DNA of 64,000 nucleotides from Roseobacter insulae (GTDB lineage: Bacteria; Pseudomonadota; Alphaproteobacteria; Rhodobacterales; Rhodobacteraceae): NCBI RefSeq assembly GCF_019375555.1, contig NZ_JAHXDN010000003.1, forward strand, positions 310,001 through 374,000, read 5' to 3'. Both the position numbers and the translations under genes were made by a program. Positions within the stretch are counted from its first letter, which is position 1. Each line of letters begins with the position of its first letter. Below are positions 8,090 through 17,095 of this stretch, in pieces. The notes beneath the pieces are model-generated. The model was not told where the DNA came from and ran no database searches. It saw only the letters and a list, made by a program, of their open reading frames with translations.

Positions 8090-9513
8090 GCGGGCACCTT
8101 TGGTAAGACCGGTGTTTCCGGTTCGGGTGGCAGAAGATGCGACAACGGCACGGTAACTTCGATGATCGTGCCGGTGCCGCGGCGGGGCGTGGCAATCCGG
8201 AAACGTCCCTCCAATTGCTCCACGCGCTCCTGCATGTTGCGAAGACCCAGACCAACCATCGGGCCGGTTTCCTCGTCGGGGATGCCACATCCATTGTCTT
8301 CGATGTACAGCGTCGCGCCTTTCTTGTGGCCCCGGAGGTCAATTCTGACGTGGGTGGCCTGCGCGTGCCGCTCAATATTGGTCAGGGCTTCCTGGGCAAT
8401 CCGGTAAAGCGCGATCTTGGCTTCCGCATCCAGACGGTTTCTGAACACGACCGTCCTGAAATCCGTTGTCATACCGGTGCGGGCGCTGAAGTCTTCCGTC
8501 AGGGCTTTCAGCGCCGGGCCAAGACCGAGATCATCCAGTACGCCGGGGCGCAGATCACGGCTGATCCGACGCACTTCCGAGATCGCCTCGCCCAGCGTCT
8601 CGATACCCTTTCCAAGCGGCTCCGCCGCCGTCGGATCCTGCCGGTCGAGTTTGCGCCGTGCGGTGTCGAGCGCATATCGCACCCCGACCAGCAATTGGCT
8701 GATCCCGTCGTGCAATTCGCGCGCAACCCGGCCGCGTTCTTCTTCCTGCGCGTCCAGAACCCGTTGAGTGAGTTTCTTGAGTTTGACGTCGGCTAGGCGA
8801 CGTTCGCGAATGTTCAGCGCCATGCCAGTCATGAAGACAACCAGCAGGGCAGCCAGCGTGATGATGCCGATGTAAAGGAACGTCTGTTGTACGCGGGCTT
8901 CGACGTCCGCACGGGCGGAGGCGACAGTGGCGAGCACGTCATCGATAAAAACGCCTGTGCCCACTGCCCACCGCCAGCTTGGGAAGCTGGTGACATAGGT
9001 GATCATCCGGGCTTCTTGCCCGGTGGAGGGTTTCGGCCAGAGATAGCTGTGATAGCCGGCACCGGCGCGCGCAATGCGAATGAGCTCGTCCACAATGGGG
9101 GTGCCCTCGCTGTCTTTGAGCCCGGACCAGTTCTGATTGATCCGGTCGGTCTGGCGCGGGCTGACGAGGTTGGTGCCGTCATAGTCATAGACAAAGAAGA
9201 ACCCGTCGGTGCCGTAGATCATCGCCGCCAGAATTTGCGCCACCTGATCCCGGGCCGCCTGATCGTCGGGCGCGGCATTGCCGTAGATAAAGTAGAAGCC
9301 GTTGCGCGCCTGGGTGACGTAGTTGCGCAGCTCGGCCTTCTTGGCTTCGAGCAGTTGCGTCTCCAGCGCCTTGATCTCCCGTTCCGCCAGCGCGCGGGAC
9401 TGAAACGCCACAAGTACCGCAATCGCTGCCACCGCCACGATCAACGGAACGGTCGCCACCAGCGACAGTTTCTGGGCATAGCTGGGGCGGAAGAAAGCAC
9501 CAAATCGTTTCAT
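8086..9513 (-). CDS. Cache-domain sensor histidine kinase (HisKA_3 type)
   Basis: A 475-residue membrane sensor kinase. A transmembrane helix at about residues 16-38 and another at about 212-234 flank a periplasmic single-Cache domain (FYFIYGNA, FFFVYDYDG and WRWAVGTGVFIDDV are typical). The cytoplasmic part has a HisKA_3 dimerisation helix with the phospho-acceptor in ARELHDG (His268), then an HATPase_c domain with IAQEALTNIERHA and DNGCGIP. sCache_2 domains commonly sense small carboxylates. The kinase is divergent from a TRAP transporter of the 2-oxoacid type, so it probably senses the transported ligand. Confidence 0.92.
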   Translation of the reverse strand: MKRFGAFFRPSYAQKLSLVATVPLIVAVAAIAVLVAFQSRALAEREIKALETQLLEAKKAELRNYVTQARNGFYFIYGNAAPDDQAARDQVAQILAAMIYGTDGFFFVYDYDGTNLVSPRQTDRINQNWSGLKDSEGTPIVDELIRIARAGAGYHSYLWPKPSTGQEARMITYVTSFPSWRWAVGTGVFIDDVLATVASARADVEARVQQTFLYIGIITLAALLVVFMTGMALNIRERRLADVKLKKLTQRVLDAQEEERGRVARELHDGISQLLVGVRYALDTARRKLDRQDPTAAEPLGKGIETLGEAISEVRRISRDLRPGVLDDLGLGPALKALTEDFSARTGMTTDFRTVVFRNRLDAEAKIALYRIAQEALTNIERHAQATHVRIDLRGHKKGATLYIEDNGCGIPDEETGPMVGLGLRNMQERVEQLEGRFRIATPRRGTGTIIEVTVPLSHLLPPEPETPVLPKVPA

Positions 9514-9651
9514 GACACTCTGGTTACGTCGAATTTTGAGCGAATCAAAGCCGAAGCGTCGGCGAATCGCCCGTGCACGGGCTTTCGGATGCCTGATCCC
9601 GCAGCAGGAGCGGCCAAAAAAGTGACCAAAATGGGCGGGATAGGGCTCAAT

Positions 9652-9662
9652 CTACGCAGTAG
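9652..9662. promoter_or_regulatory. Candidate regulator site upstream of TRAP operon
   Basis: CTACGCAGTAG is an 11-base inverted repeat (CTAC-GCA-GTAG) 102 bases upstream of the TRAP binding-protein gene and in the interval shared with the divergent kinase gene. NarL/LuxR-type regulators often bind short inverted repeats like this. The link is inferred from position. Confidence 0.35.
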
Positions 9663-9763
9663 TAGGTATTTCAATTGGCGAAGGCGTCGCTAGTGTGGCG
9701 ACACTCGAAACGACCTGCGCGCAACGACTGCCGCGTGGGCGTCATATTGGGAGGAGTATCTAA

Positions 9764-10852
9764 ATGGATCGTCGTTCATTTCTGAAGACATCTGCACTTG
9801 GCGGCACCGCTGCCGCAGCCGGCACTCTGGCCGCACCCGCCTACGCACAAGGCAACCGTTCTCTGACAATGGTCACGTCCTGGCCGCGCGGTTTCGCGGT
9901 TCTGGATGACGCGGCGACGTATTTTGAAGACATGGTTGGCGCGATGTCCGACGGCACGCTGACCATCGACAAGAAAGCCCCCGGCGAACTGGTTGGCGCC
10001 TTCGAGGTCTTCGACGCGGTGTCCTCCGGTCAGGCCGACCTTTACCACTCCGCCGACTACTACTTCATCGGTCAGCACCCGGGCTACGCCTACTTCACGG
10101 CTGTCCCCTTCGGTGCGACGGCGCAAGAGCTGACAAACTGGTATCACCACGGTGGCGGCCATGACCTGCACACTGAACTGGGTGAGATTTTCAACCTGAA
10201 GTCCTTCCTTGCCGGTAACTCCGGGTCGCAGTCCGGTGGCTGGTTCCGCAATGAAATCAACTCGGCGGGCGATTTCAACGGCCTGAAGTTCCGCATGCCC
10301 GGTCTGGGCGGCAAGGTGCTGGGCGAGCTGGGCGCATCCGTACAGAACATCCCCGGCGGCGAACTTTATCAGGCGCTGTCTTCCGGTGCTCTCGACGGTC
10401 TGGAATGGGTTGGTCCCTTTGCAGACGAACGCGCGGGCTTCCAGGAAGTGGCGAAAGTCTACTACACGGCGGGTTTCCACGAGCCGGGTTCCGGCCTTGC
10501 CTGCGGCGTCAACCTCGACGTCTACAACGATCTGTCGCCGGCGCATCAGGCGATCATCGCCAATGCATCCATGGCCACCACGCACATCCAGCTGGCCGAG
10601 ACCCTCGCCAACAACGGTGCGGCGCTTGCCCGCCTGCAGGCGCAGGGCGTGAAAACGCTGCAATTCCCGGATGACGTCTGGGATGCCTTCGGCGCGGCCT
10701 CCAAGAAGGTGATGGACGAGAACATGAACGACGAGCTCTTCGCGAAAATCCGCACCAGCTTCGAAGCATCCCTGGCGACAACCTCGGACTGGCTGCTCAA
10801 GTCGGACGGATTCTACGTCGAACAGCGCAACCGCGTTCTGGCCAACGGCTGA
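9764..10852 (+). CDS. TRAP transporter periplasmic binding protein (DctP/TakP-like)
   Basis: A 362-residue periplasmic binding protein with a twin-arginine signal (MDRRSFLKTSALGG, cleaved after APAYAQ). The conserved ligand-binding core includes LKFRMPGLGGKVL (carboxylate-binding arginine), GSQSGGW and DGLEWVGP. Arginine, glutamine and tryptophan in these three places are those described for TakP, the 2-oxoacid binder of Rhodobacter sphaeroides. GGGAGGAG lies eight bases before the ATG. It leads the TRAP operon and is followed by an mRNA hairpin. A monocarboxylate 2-oxoacid ligand is likely but not proven. Confidence 0.9.
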   Translation: MDRRSFLKTSALGGTAAAAGTLAAPAYAQGNRSLTMVTSWPRGFAVLDDAATYFEDMVGAMSDGTLTIDKKAPGELVGAFEVFDAVSSGQADLYHSADYYFIGQHPGYAYFTAVPFGATAQELTNWYHHGGGHDLHTELGEIFNLKSFLAGNSGSQSGGWFRNEINSAGDFNGLKFRMPGLGGKVLGELGASVQNIPGGELYQALSSGALDGLEWVGPFADERAGFQEVAKVYYTAGFHEPGSGLACGVNLDVYNDLSPAHQAIIANASMATTHIQLAETLANNGAALARLQAQGVKTLQFPDDVWDAFGAASKKVMDENMNDELFAKIRTSFEASLATTSDWLLKSDGFYVEQRNRVLANG

Positions 10853-10868
10853 TACCGGCTACTCACAC

Positions 10869-10902
10869 GCAAGGGGCTGCACACTTGGTCGCGGCCCCTT
10901 GC
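10869..10902 (+). repeat. Intercistronic hairpin between dctP-like and dctQ-like genes
   Basis: GCAAGGGGC (10869-10877) and GCCCCTTGC (10894-10902) form a perfect 9-bp stem 17 bases after the binding-protein stop. There is no T-tract. Such hairpins after binding-protein genes often stabilise the upstream message or reduce readthrough, giving excess binding protein over the permease subunits. Confidence 0.6.
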
Positions 10903-10979
10903 ACCTGTAAGATCTTTGATATCCGGGATCATGCGACACCTTGGCCCGCGAAAATGCGTGTATCAGGGGAGGGGGACAT

Positions 10980-11912
10980 ATGGAAAATGAAGTAGACGCG
11001 GCAGGCGGCTCGCTCTCTGTCATCTTGGATGGCGTGCTGTGGTTTTTCACCAACATCGGCCTGGCCGTTTACAATTTTTTCTACGCCATCTCAAACCCGT
11101 CGCTGTGGCTGGACTGGTCGGACAAGCAGGCGATCATGCGGTTTGTCTATTATGGCGGGTCGGTGGAGTTCTTCTTTGTGGTGTTCACCGCCTTTCTGAT
11201 CATGTTTGCGATCGGCGTGTGGCGCAATGACATCATGTGGGGTTACGTGCGCGTGCTGGAGGGTTTTGCCAACACGGTGGGCCGCTTCTTTGCCTGGGCG
11301 GGCCTGTTGATGGTGCTGCAACAGATCATCATCGTCTTCATGCAGCGCATTTTCACGCGGCCGGATATCTCCGTGGGTTTTGGGATTCCGCTGCAATTCG
11401 ATATCAGCTGGTTTGCCGAGGAACTGAAACTCTATAACGCGTTGGTGGTGTGCCTTTGCATGGCCTACACCTTCGTGCAGGGCGGCCACGTCCGGGTTGA
11501 CCTTGTGTATTCCGCGGTGAAATTCAGGACCAAGAAGGTCATCGACATGTTCGGGGCGATCTTCTTCATGATGCCCGTTGCGGTGCTGATCTGGATGTAT
11601 GGCTGGTTCTTCCTGTGGCGGCACCTGATCGTGCCGAACCCGTCGGCCTCCGACACGCTTGACCGTCTGCTGAACAAATCCCGTGCGCTGCGCTGGAACG
11701 TGGAGACCATCGGTTTCAGCCCCAACGGGTTCAACGGTTACTTCCTGTTCAAGATCCTGCTCTGCGCCTTTACCGCGATGCTCTTTTTGCAGGCGATGGC
11801 GATGTTCTACCGCTCTTATCTGGAGTGGAAGGAAGGCCCGGAGAGCGAGGGCAAATATCTCGACCGTGACAGCCTTGGCGACGGTGAAGAAGCCTATGAG
11901 GGCGCACACTAA
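10980..11912 (+). CDS. TRAP transporter small permease (DctQ-like)
   Basis: A 310-residue membrane subunit, longer than the usual 160-220 residues of DctQ proteins. Hydrophobic helices appear near residues 20-40, 65-85, 110-130, 150-175, 195-215 and 260-280. A central segment (YNALVVCLCMAYTFVQGGHV) and a helix-loop-helix VRVDLVYSAVKFRTKK match DctQ. The ATG at 10980 follows GGGGAGGGGG. It lies between the binding protein and the large permease and completes the tripartite transporter. The extra length resembles the TakQ subfamily. Confidence 0.85.
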   Translation: MENEVDAAGGSLSVILDGVLWFFTNIGLAVYNFFYAISNPSLWLDWSDKQAIMRFVYYGGSVEFFFVVFTAFLIMFAIGVWRNDIMWGYVRVLEGFANTVGRFFAWAGLLMVLQQIIIVFMQRIFTRPDISVGFGIPLQFDISWFAEELKLYNALVVCLCMAYTFVQGGHVRVDLVYSAVKFRTKKVIDMFGAIFFMMPVAVLIWMYGWFFLWRHLIVPNPSASDTLDRLLNKSRALRWNVETIGFSPNGFNGYFLFKILLCAFTAMLFLQAMAMFYRSYLEWKEGPESEGKYLDRDSLGDGEEAYEGAH

Positions 11913-11954
11913 TAGACGTGGCGGCATACGCTGCGCAGTAGGGGACTATCTGTC

Positions 11955-14309
11955 ATGTTTTTCGGTCTAGACGGCGTCGAAGTTGGCCTGATCATCGTAT
12001 TTATCTGCCTCTTCGGCGGCATCCTCTCGGGCTTTCCGGTGGCCTTTGCCATTGCCGGGGCGGGGATGATCTCCTTCGGGATCATCGCGGCGCTCGACAG
12101 TGCGGGGCTGTTGATCCACCAGGCCATCGATACCGGCTCCGCGATGTATCGCGATCTCGTGAATTCCGGGGTCAAGGCGGATACGATATCGGTCTTCCGA
12201 TACCCCGATCTGCCCCGGATCGAAGAAGCTGTCTTTCCCAAGGGCTGGGAAGTGGCGCTGGACCGGAACGTCTCCTTTGTTGTGAACCGGATGAACGAGC
12301 GGGTGCTGGCGGGCCAGTCCATCGAGACGCTGCTCGCCGTGCTGATGTTCGTTCTGATGGGCATCACGCTGGAGCGTTCCAAGATCGCCAACGACCTGCT
12401 GACCACCATGGCGCGCGTATTTGGCCCGCTGCCCGGCGGCCTGGCTGTGTCGATCGTGGTTGTGGGTGCGTTTCTGGCCGCTTCCACCGGGATCGTCGGT
12501 GCCACCGTGGTCACGATGGGCCTGCTGGCGTTGCCCACCATGTTGCGCAACGGCTATTCGCCCGAACTGTCAACCGGGGTGATCGCCGCTTCAGGCACAT
12601 TGGGCCAGATCATTCCGCCCTCCATCGTGATTGTTCTGCTGGGCACGCTGGCGGGAGACCTTTATTCCGCGGCGCAGGAAAAACGGGCGGTTGTGGCTGG
12701 TTGCACCGACGCCCTGACATTTCTGGGCGAACCGGCGGTATTGTCTGTGGGCACGTTGTTTCAGGCGGCGCTGCTGCCCGGCATCATGCTGGCGCTGCTC
12801 TATGCGCTTTACGCCTTCGGCTACGCGCTGCTGAACCCGGAAAAGGCGCCTGCCGTGCCGATGGGCAGCACCAATGCCGAACCGGTGACCCGCGGCGAAG
12901 CCTTCACATGGTTTCTCGGCGCACCGGTTGCCCTGATTGTCGGTGTCATCCTGCTTGGCAACCTCGGCGTCATCGGCGATCAGTCGACCACCGTATCGCG
13001 GTACTCCGACATCGGCGAGGGCGCGTCGCTGCGCACCAACGTCGGCCCTGAATGCCAGGCCTCGATGATCGAACTGCACGGTCAGGACGCGTGGGATGCA
13101 GCACTCGCCCAGCAAACGGCCATCAACGACGCCGGCGGCGTTCAGCAATCCGAACGGCTGTCCGAAGAAGCTCTCGCCGAAGCCCGGGCGAACAAGATTG
13201 CCAATGCGGCCCCCATCGGCACCGGCATTGCGATCATCATTCTGCTGACTTCCCTATTCCTGACGACGGCGCGCGGTGTGTCGCCCTCCAGCCCGGCGCG
13301 GCCACTGCTGATCGGCGGTATCGGGGCGGTGCTGATGATCCTCGTGGACATCATCCTGGTCTCGCCCGCGACATCGTCAGGCGCGATGGTCGTACTGATG
13401 GCGCTGCCCTTTGCCGCGCTGATGTACGGGGTCGTGCACGCCACGAAAATCTGCGCGCAAAACGAGTTGATCCGGGTGGTGTTCCCGCCGCTCGTGCTGA
13501 TCGTCGCCGTGCTGGGGTCCATCCTGGGCGGGATCACCAACCCGACACCCGCCGCGGCCCTTGGGGCAGGCGGGGCGATCATGCTCGCCGCCTACCGCAA
13601 GCTGAAGGACGAGGACCGGTCGCCCAAGGTGATCATCTGGTCCACGCTGGCCATCATCGCCTGCATTCTCATCGGTATCAATTTCGACCTGAGGATCAAT
13701 CAGGAAGAGGTCGGGTTTCAGAGCTGGTTCGCCTTCTTCGTGGCCTATGCCGCGTATCTCTACGCGCTCTTCGGGCTGCTGTTCTCCTGCTGGATCCTGT
13801 TCACTCACGGGGTGCTGAGCCCGGTCGTACGCGAAACCGCGAAGGTGACGAGCATGGTCTTCACCATCCTGATCGGTTCGCAACTGCTGAACCTTGTGGT
13901 GATCTCCTTCGGCGGCGAACACTACATCCAGCAATTCCTGAAATCCTTCGACAATGAATTCACCGTCTTCCTGATCGTGATGCTGGTGCTGTTCATACTG
14001 GGCTTCGTGCTTGATTTCCTGGAGATCATCTACATTGTGATCCCCATCGTCGGGCCGGTGATCTATGGCGGTACCTTCGATCCAAAGTGGGTTACCATCA
14101 TGATCGCAGTGAACCTGCAAACGTCGTTCCTCACGCCGCCTTTCGGCTTTGCGCTGTTCTACCTGCGCGGTGTGGCGCCGAAGGAAGTCACAACCGGTCA
14201 CATCTATCGCGGGATCATTCCCTTCGTGCTGATCCAGGTCGCGGGTCTTGCGCTATTGTGGACCTTCCCGGGCATCGTGACCATTGTCCCGGACCTGATC
14301 CCGAACTGA
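11955..14309 (+). CDS. TRAP transporter large permease (DctM-like), enlarged
   Basis: A 784-residue multi-spanning permease that carries the sodium-coupled translocation path. DctM signatures include GIVGATVVTMGLLALPTML, TLGQIIPPSIVIVLLG and a C-terminal TSFLTPPFGFALFYLRGVAP. A usual DctM is about 430 residues. The excess includes an insert at about residues 55-110 with few hydrophobic residues, a hydrophilic loop near residues 345-415, and extra helices. This layout occurs in the TakM/mannitol-chloroaromatic TRAP subgroup. It starts 42 bases after the small permease and ends the operon. Confidence 0.9.
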   Translation: MFFGLDGVEVGLIIVFICLFGGILSGFPVAFAIAGAGMISFGIIAALDSAGLLIHQAIDTGSAMYRDLVNSGVKADTISVFRYPDLPRIEEAVFPKGWEVALDRNVSFVVNRMNERVLAGQSIETLLAVLMFVLMGITLERSKIANDLLTTMARVFGPLPGGLAVSIVVVGAFLAASTGIVGATVVTMGLLALPTMLRNGYSPELSTGVIAASGTLGQIIPPSIVIVLLGTLAGDLYSAAQEKRAVVAGCTDALTFLGEPAVLSVGTLFQAALLPGIMLALLYALYAFGYALLNPEKAPAVPMGSTNAEPVTRGEAFTWFLGAPVALIVGVILLGNLGVIGDQSTTVSRYSDIGEGASLRTNVGPECQASMIELHGQDAWDAALAQQTAINDAGGVQQSERLSEEALAEARANKIANAAPIGTGIAIIILLTSLFLTTARGVSPSSPARPLLIGGIGAVLMILVDIILVSPATSSGAMVVLMALPFAALMYGVVHATKICAQNELIRVVFPPLVLIVAVLGSILGGITNPTPAAALGAGGAIMLAAYRKLKDEDRSPKVIIWSTLAIIACILIGINFDLRINQEEVGFQSWFAFFVAYAAYLYALFGLLFSCWILFTHGVLSPVVRETAKVTSMVFTILIGSQLLNLVVISFGGEHYIQQFLKSFDNEFTVFLIVMLVLFILGFVLDFLEIIYIVIPIVGPVIYGGTFDPKWVTIMIAVNLQTSFLTPPFGFALFYLRGVAPKEVTTGHIYRGIIPFVLIQVAGLALLWTFPGIVTIVPDLIPN

Positions 14310-14802
14310 CCCTCCTGTTGTTCGGGTCGGAAAGAGCCGTTCCCTGGCTGCCTACCACTGTCTCAGGCGGTGGGCAGTCGTAAGCCCATTTCCGGGGGCA
14401 AATGGGCTTGCATCGACCAAACGGTCCGCGTTGGAAAAACACGTCGACGTCTAATTGAAAGGCCAGATCGTCCGGCAAACAGCACTCCTCGACATCGGAG
14501 AATTGCTGATCTTACGTGAAAGTGGTGACAGGTTACCTGGTGACGCGGGGGCGGGCCTCGACCTTTCAAATACCTGAACCGAACCATCGCCACGGTGGGG
14601 TCAACAGATGCCGGGCCTTAGATGCCTAACTGATTGTGCCAGATGACGACTTCATGGCCCAATTCGACCAATGATGCGACTGCAAAGACGTCGGATTTTA
14701 CCTGCGGCGGGCAGGTCTGTTCAAATCCCATTCGGCCTGTTTGACAAGGTGGAATGCCAATGACATGGTCCTCGAAATTTGACTCAACCATAGGTTATAG
14801 CG
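14310..14802. other. Intergenic region without recognisable gene
   Basis: This gap of about 490 bases follows the TRAP operon. Short open frames on both strands show no family resemblance or plausible ribosome sites. It contains one strong inverted repeat at 14382-14409 and nothing else that I can assign. Confidence 0.5.
14382..14409. repeat. 10-bp perfect inverted repeat after TRAP operon
   Basis: AAGCCCATTT (14382-14391) and AAATGGGCTT (14400-14409) are exact reverse complements around the loop CCGGGGGC. The repeat lies 72 bases after the large permease stop. It may end the TRAP transcript, but no T-tract follows, so intrinsic termination is uncertain. Confidence 0.5.
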
Positions 14803-15066
14803 ATGCAGAAAATCACTCTTCTCTCAATTCTCATTCTGGCAGGCTGCACAGTTAAGCCGACATTCTCGCCTGATCAGGAAAAAGCCCTCGCACAAGCATG
14901 CATCGAAGAGGTGCAAGCGCCCGGGACGTATTCGATTTCGCCGGGTCAGCCTTCTGCAAGCCCCGAGGGCGCGTTGCCTCGTGCAGTGGCGGTAAAGCGG
15001 CTGGGCGGAACGACTGCTGGCGCGGCGTCGATCAATGCGTGCATTCAGCGGCAGGCGGCGGGGTAA
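14803..15066 (+). CDS. Small predicted lipoprotein
   Basis: An 87-residue protein with a lipoprotein signal peptide: a hydrophobic stretch LLSILILAGC, in which LAGC is the lipobox and Cys15 would be lipidated. The mature part is short, rich in Ala, Gly, Pro and Ser, and contains two further cysteines that could pair. I do not recognise the family and there is no neighbour to suggest a role. It converges on bpt across about 115 bases. Confidence 0.6.
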   Translation: MQKITLLSILILAGCTVKPTFSPDQEKALAQACIEEVQAPGTYSISPGQPSASPEGALPRAVAVKRLGGTTAGAASINACIQRQAAG

Positions 15067-15180
15067 CACACCCGCTTGGGCAGCCGTTTCACGGACCCGC
15101 GCCAATAGGTGAACCATCAACAGCGGACGTGGGCGCACTTGCATCGCAGGTCTGGTTAGGCGGTCAAAGCAGTCGTGCTT

Positions 15181-15999
15181 CTATCGCGTCGGGCGGGTGT
15201 CCGGCAGGTGGATGTTTGCAACCTGTTCGGCAATGGGGTCTGTCGACAGGGGATGCATATCAGCGTTGAAAGAGCCGGGGTCCTTCATCTTCTGCCAGCT
15301 GCCGCCGATGTAGACTTCCAGCCCGGAGAACTTTGACTTGTAGCCCATCTTCTGGCTGCCTGGCACCCAGTAGCCCAGATAGACGTAGGGCAGGTCGGCT
15401 TCCTGCGCGATCTTGATATGGTCGAGGATCATATACGTCCCCATCGACCGTTTGGGACTGTCGGGCGCGTAGAAGGAATAGACCATGCTCAGCCCATCGG
15501 CGAGCACGTCCGTCAGGCTCACACCGACCAGAGCGCCGCCGTTCTGATCGGCGTATTCGACAACCCGGCTGCGGATTGGCGTTTCCTCGATCATGGCGGC
15601 AAATTCGAACACGTCCATGTCGGCCATGCCACCATCGGCATGGCGGCTGTCGAGGTAGGTGCGAAACAGCTCGTATTGCTCCTCCGAGGCCCAGGGTGAG
15701 GTTGCGCGACGATCAAGATCCTCGTTACGGTTCATCGTGCGCCGCTGGCTGCGCGACGGGCGGAATTCACTGACGTCGATGCGGGCGCTCAGGCAGGCGG
15801 AACACTCCGCGCAGGACGGTCGGTAGAGAACGTTCTGAGAGCGGCGAAACCCTTGCTGTGACAGGCTGTCGTTCAGCTTGTCCGCGTTTTCACCCTGCAA
15901 CGCGGTGAACAGCTTGCGCTCCATGCGCCCTTCAAGATAGGGGCACGGCTGCGGTGCAGTCACATAGAACTGTGGAGCGATGGGCAGTGTGTGGCGCAT
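15181..15999 (-). CDS. bpt: Aspartate/glutamate leucyltransferase (ATE family)
   Basis: A 272-residue aminoacyl-tRNA-protein transferase that adds leucine to N-terminal Asp or Glu and so marks proteins for ClpAP under the N-end rule. The N-terminal ATE domain has CPYLEG and [11 protein letters not shown], the conserved cysteines. The C-terminal domain includes [20 protein letters not shown] and [17 protein letters not shown]. Length and motifs agree with bacterial Bpt rather than eukaryotic Ate1. It is transcribed alone, with the RDD gene upstream on the same strand. Confidence 0.9.
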   Translation of the reverse strand: MRHTLPIAPQFYVTAPQPCPYLEGRMERKLFTALQGENADKLNDSLSQQGFRRSQNVLYRPSCAECSACLSARIDVSEFRPSRSQRRTMNRNEDLDRRATSPWASEEQYELFRTYLDSRHADGGMADMDVFEFAAMIEETPIRSRVVEYADQNGGALVGVSLTDVLADGLSMVYSFYAPDSPKRSMGTYMILDHIKIAQEADLPYVYLGYWVPGSQKMGYKSKFSGLEVYIGGSWQKMKDPGSFNADMHPLSTDPIAEQVANIHLPDTRPTR

Positions 16000-16070
16000 G
16001 AAATCCCGGCAGGTTACTCATCTCAGGATAGCAAGCCTGACGCCGACCGCCAAGGCGAAGTTTCAGGCGC

Positions 16071-16511
16071 CTATCGGTGGGTCGCGCGACGGTTGACCAT
16101 GACCGTGCCCAGGGCGTGGTCGGACAATCCCTGACCCCGCTCCGTAGTGGCCATCAGCACCATGGAAATCAGCTGAAGCGGGGCAACGGCCCAGCTGATC
16201 GTATAGCCCAGGGTATGCGCAAAGGCGCTGCCGGGATCGAGCGGTGAGCCATCTGCCCGGCGCAGTTCAATGGCAAAAAGCCGCATGCCCCAGGTGGCGG
16301 AGCTATTGGCAAGGGTGATCATCCGGTAGACGAAACCCACGAGGAGGAAGAGAACAGGGAAAAAGAACAGCCCGGTGAAGGCCGTGAACGGCAGAATTAC
16401 CAGGCAGCCAACAAAGGTCACGGCCGCATCGACGGCCCATGCCAGCAGGCGCTTCAGAGGCACGTCCTTGTAAAAATCGGGTTGGGCGTGGGGATCGGGT
16501 GTTGCGGTCAT
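16071..16511 (-). CDS. RDD-family membrane protein
   Basis: A 146-residue membrane protein with three hydrophobic segments. The RDD family arginine and aspartates appear as LKRLLAWAVDAAVTF (first helix) and in MRLFAIELRRADG. The family is broadly distributed and suspected of ion or small-solute transport; no specific role can be given here. It lies 58 bases downstream of the DUF2852 gene on the same strand. Confidence 0.8.
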   Translation of the reverse strand: MTATPDPHAQPDFYKDVPLKRLLAWAVDAAVTFVGCLVILPFTAFTGLFFFPVLFLLVGFVYRMITLANSSATWGMRLFAIELRRADGSPLDPGSAFAHTLGYTISWAVAPLQLISMVLMATTERGQGLSDHALGTVMVNRRATHR

Positions 16512-16569
16512 GGTCTTTCTCGGGATCGGATACGAAGACTGCCGGGACGGTGTCCCGGCACTGGTGATG

Positions 16570-16986
16570 TTAGGCCTGATCTGCGCTCTTGTCAGACTTA
16601 TCTGCCCGTTCGTTCATGAACTGGTCGAACTCTGCCTTGTCCTTGGCATCGCGCAGGCGGTCGAGGAAGGCTTCGAACTGTTGCTGCTCGTCTTCAAGGC
16701 GGCGCAGGGTATCTGACTTATACGCGTCGAAAGCGCTGTTGCCGCTGGGGCGCATCGCGCTCATGCCGTGGCGCATCGACGTTGTTTTGCGGCTGCAGGA
16801 TGTGAACATGCGTTTGCTCCAGATCATGTAGAAGAGAAGGGCAAGACCGACCGGCCAGAAAAAGACAAACCCCAAAACCATGGCAGCGATCCACGCGCCC
16901 TTGCCTTTGGAATCTAGCCAGTGTTCGGCACGGGAAAACCAACCCGGTCGGCTGGTTAACGGTGTCGTTTGGGTGACGGTTGTCAT
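16570..16986 (-). CDS. DUF2852 membrane protein
   Basis: A 138-residue protein with one hydrophobic region (AAMVLGFVFFWPVGLALLFYMIWSKRM, at about residues 30-54) that may be a hairpin or a single helix. A cytoplasmic part follows that is predicted to be coiled (LRRLEDEQQQFEAFLDRLRD). This matches the DUF2852 family common in alphaproteobacteria. The start at 16986 has AAAGG eight bases ahead; the in-frame ATG at 17001 has none. Its control region has a heat-shock-like promoter and a repeated operator-like motif, so it may be stress-induced. Confidence 0.8.
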   Translation of the reverse strand: MTTVTQTTPLTSRPGWFSRAEHWLDSKGKGAWIAAMVLGFVFFWPVGLALLFYMIWSKRMFTSCSRKTTSMRHGMSAMRPSGNSAFDAYKSDTLRRLEDEQQQFEAFLDRLRDAKDKAEFDQFMNERADKSDKSADQA

Positions 16987-17038
16987 CGGGATACCTTTCA
17001 TTGCGGGTTTTACGGTGCCCGGGAGAACCCGGGATGTG

Positions 17039-17053
17039 AATGTCTTTCACATT
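17039..17053. promoter_or_regulatory. Operator-like motif, copy 1 (AATGT-N5-ACATT)
   Basis: AATGTCTTTCACATT is an inverted repeat AATGT-N5-ACATT. It lies within a longer near-palindrome flanked by TGTGA on the left. It sits at or just after the presumed transcription start of the DUF2852 gene. A second copy lies 57 bases away. Confidence 0.5.
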
Positions 17054-17057
17054 ATCA

Positions 17058-17085
17058 AGATGGGGTACGGCTGCGGGTATGCAAG
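17058..17085 (-). promoter_or_regulatory. Heat-shock (RpoH-like) promoter candidate for DUF2852 gene
   Basis: On the minus strand CTTGCAT (17085-17079) is followed after 13 bases by CCCCATCT (17065-17058). The CTTG and CCCCAT boxes at this spacing fit the sigma-32 consensus. Transcription would start near 17050, about 64 bases before the DUF2852 start. Confidence 0.5.
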
Positions 17086-17095
17086 ACTTTATGTG

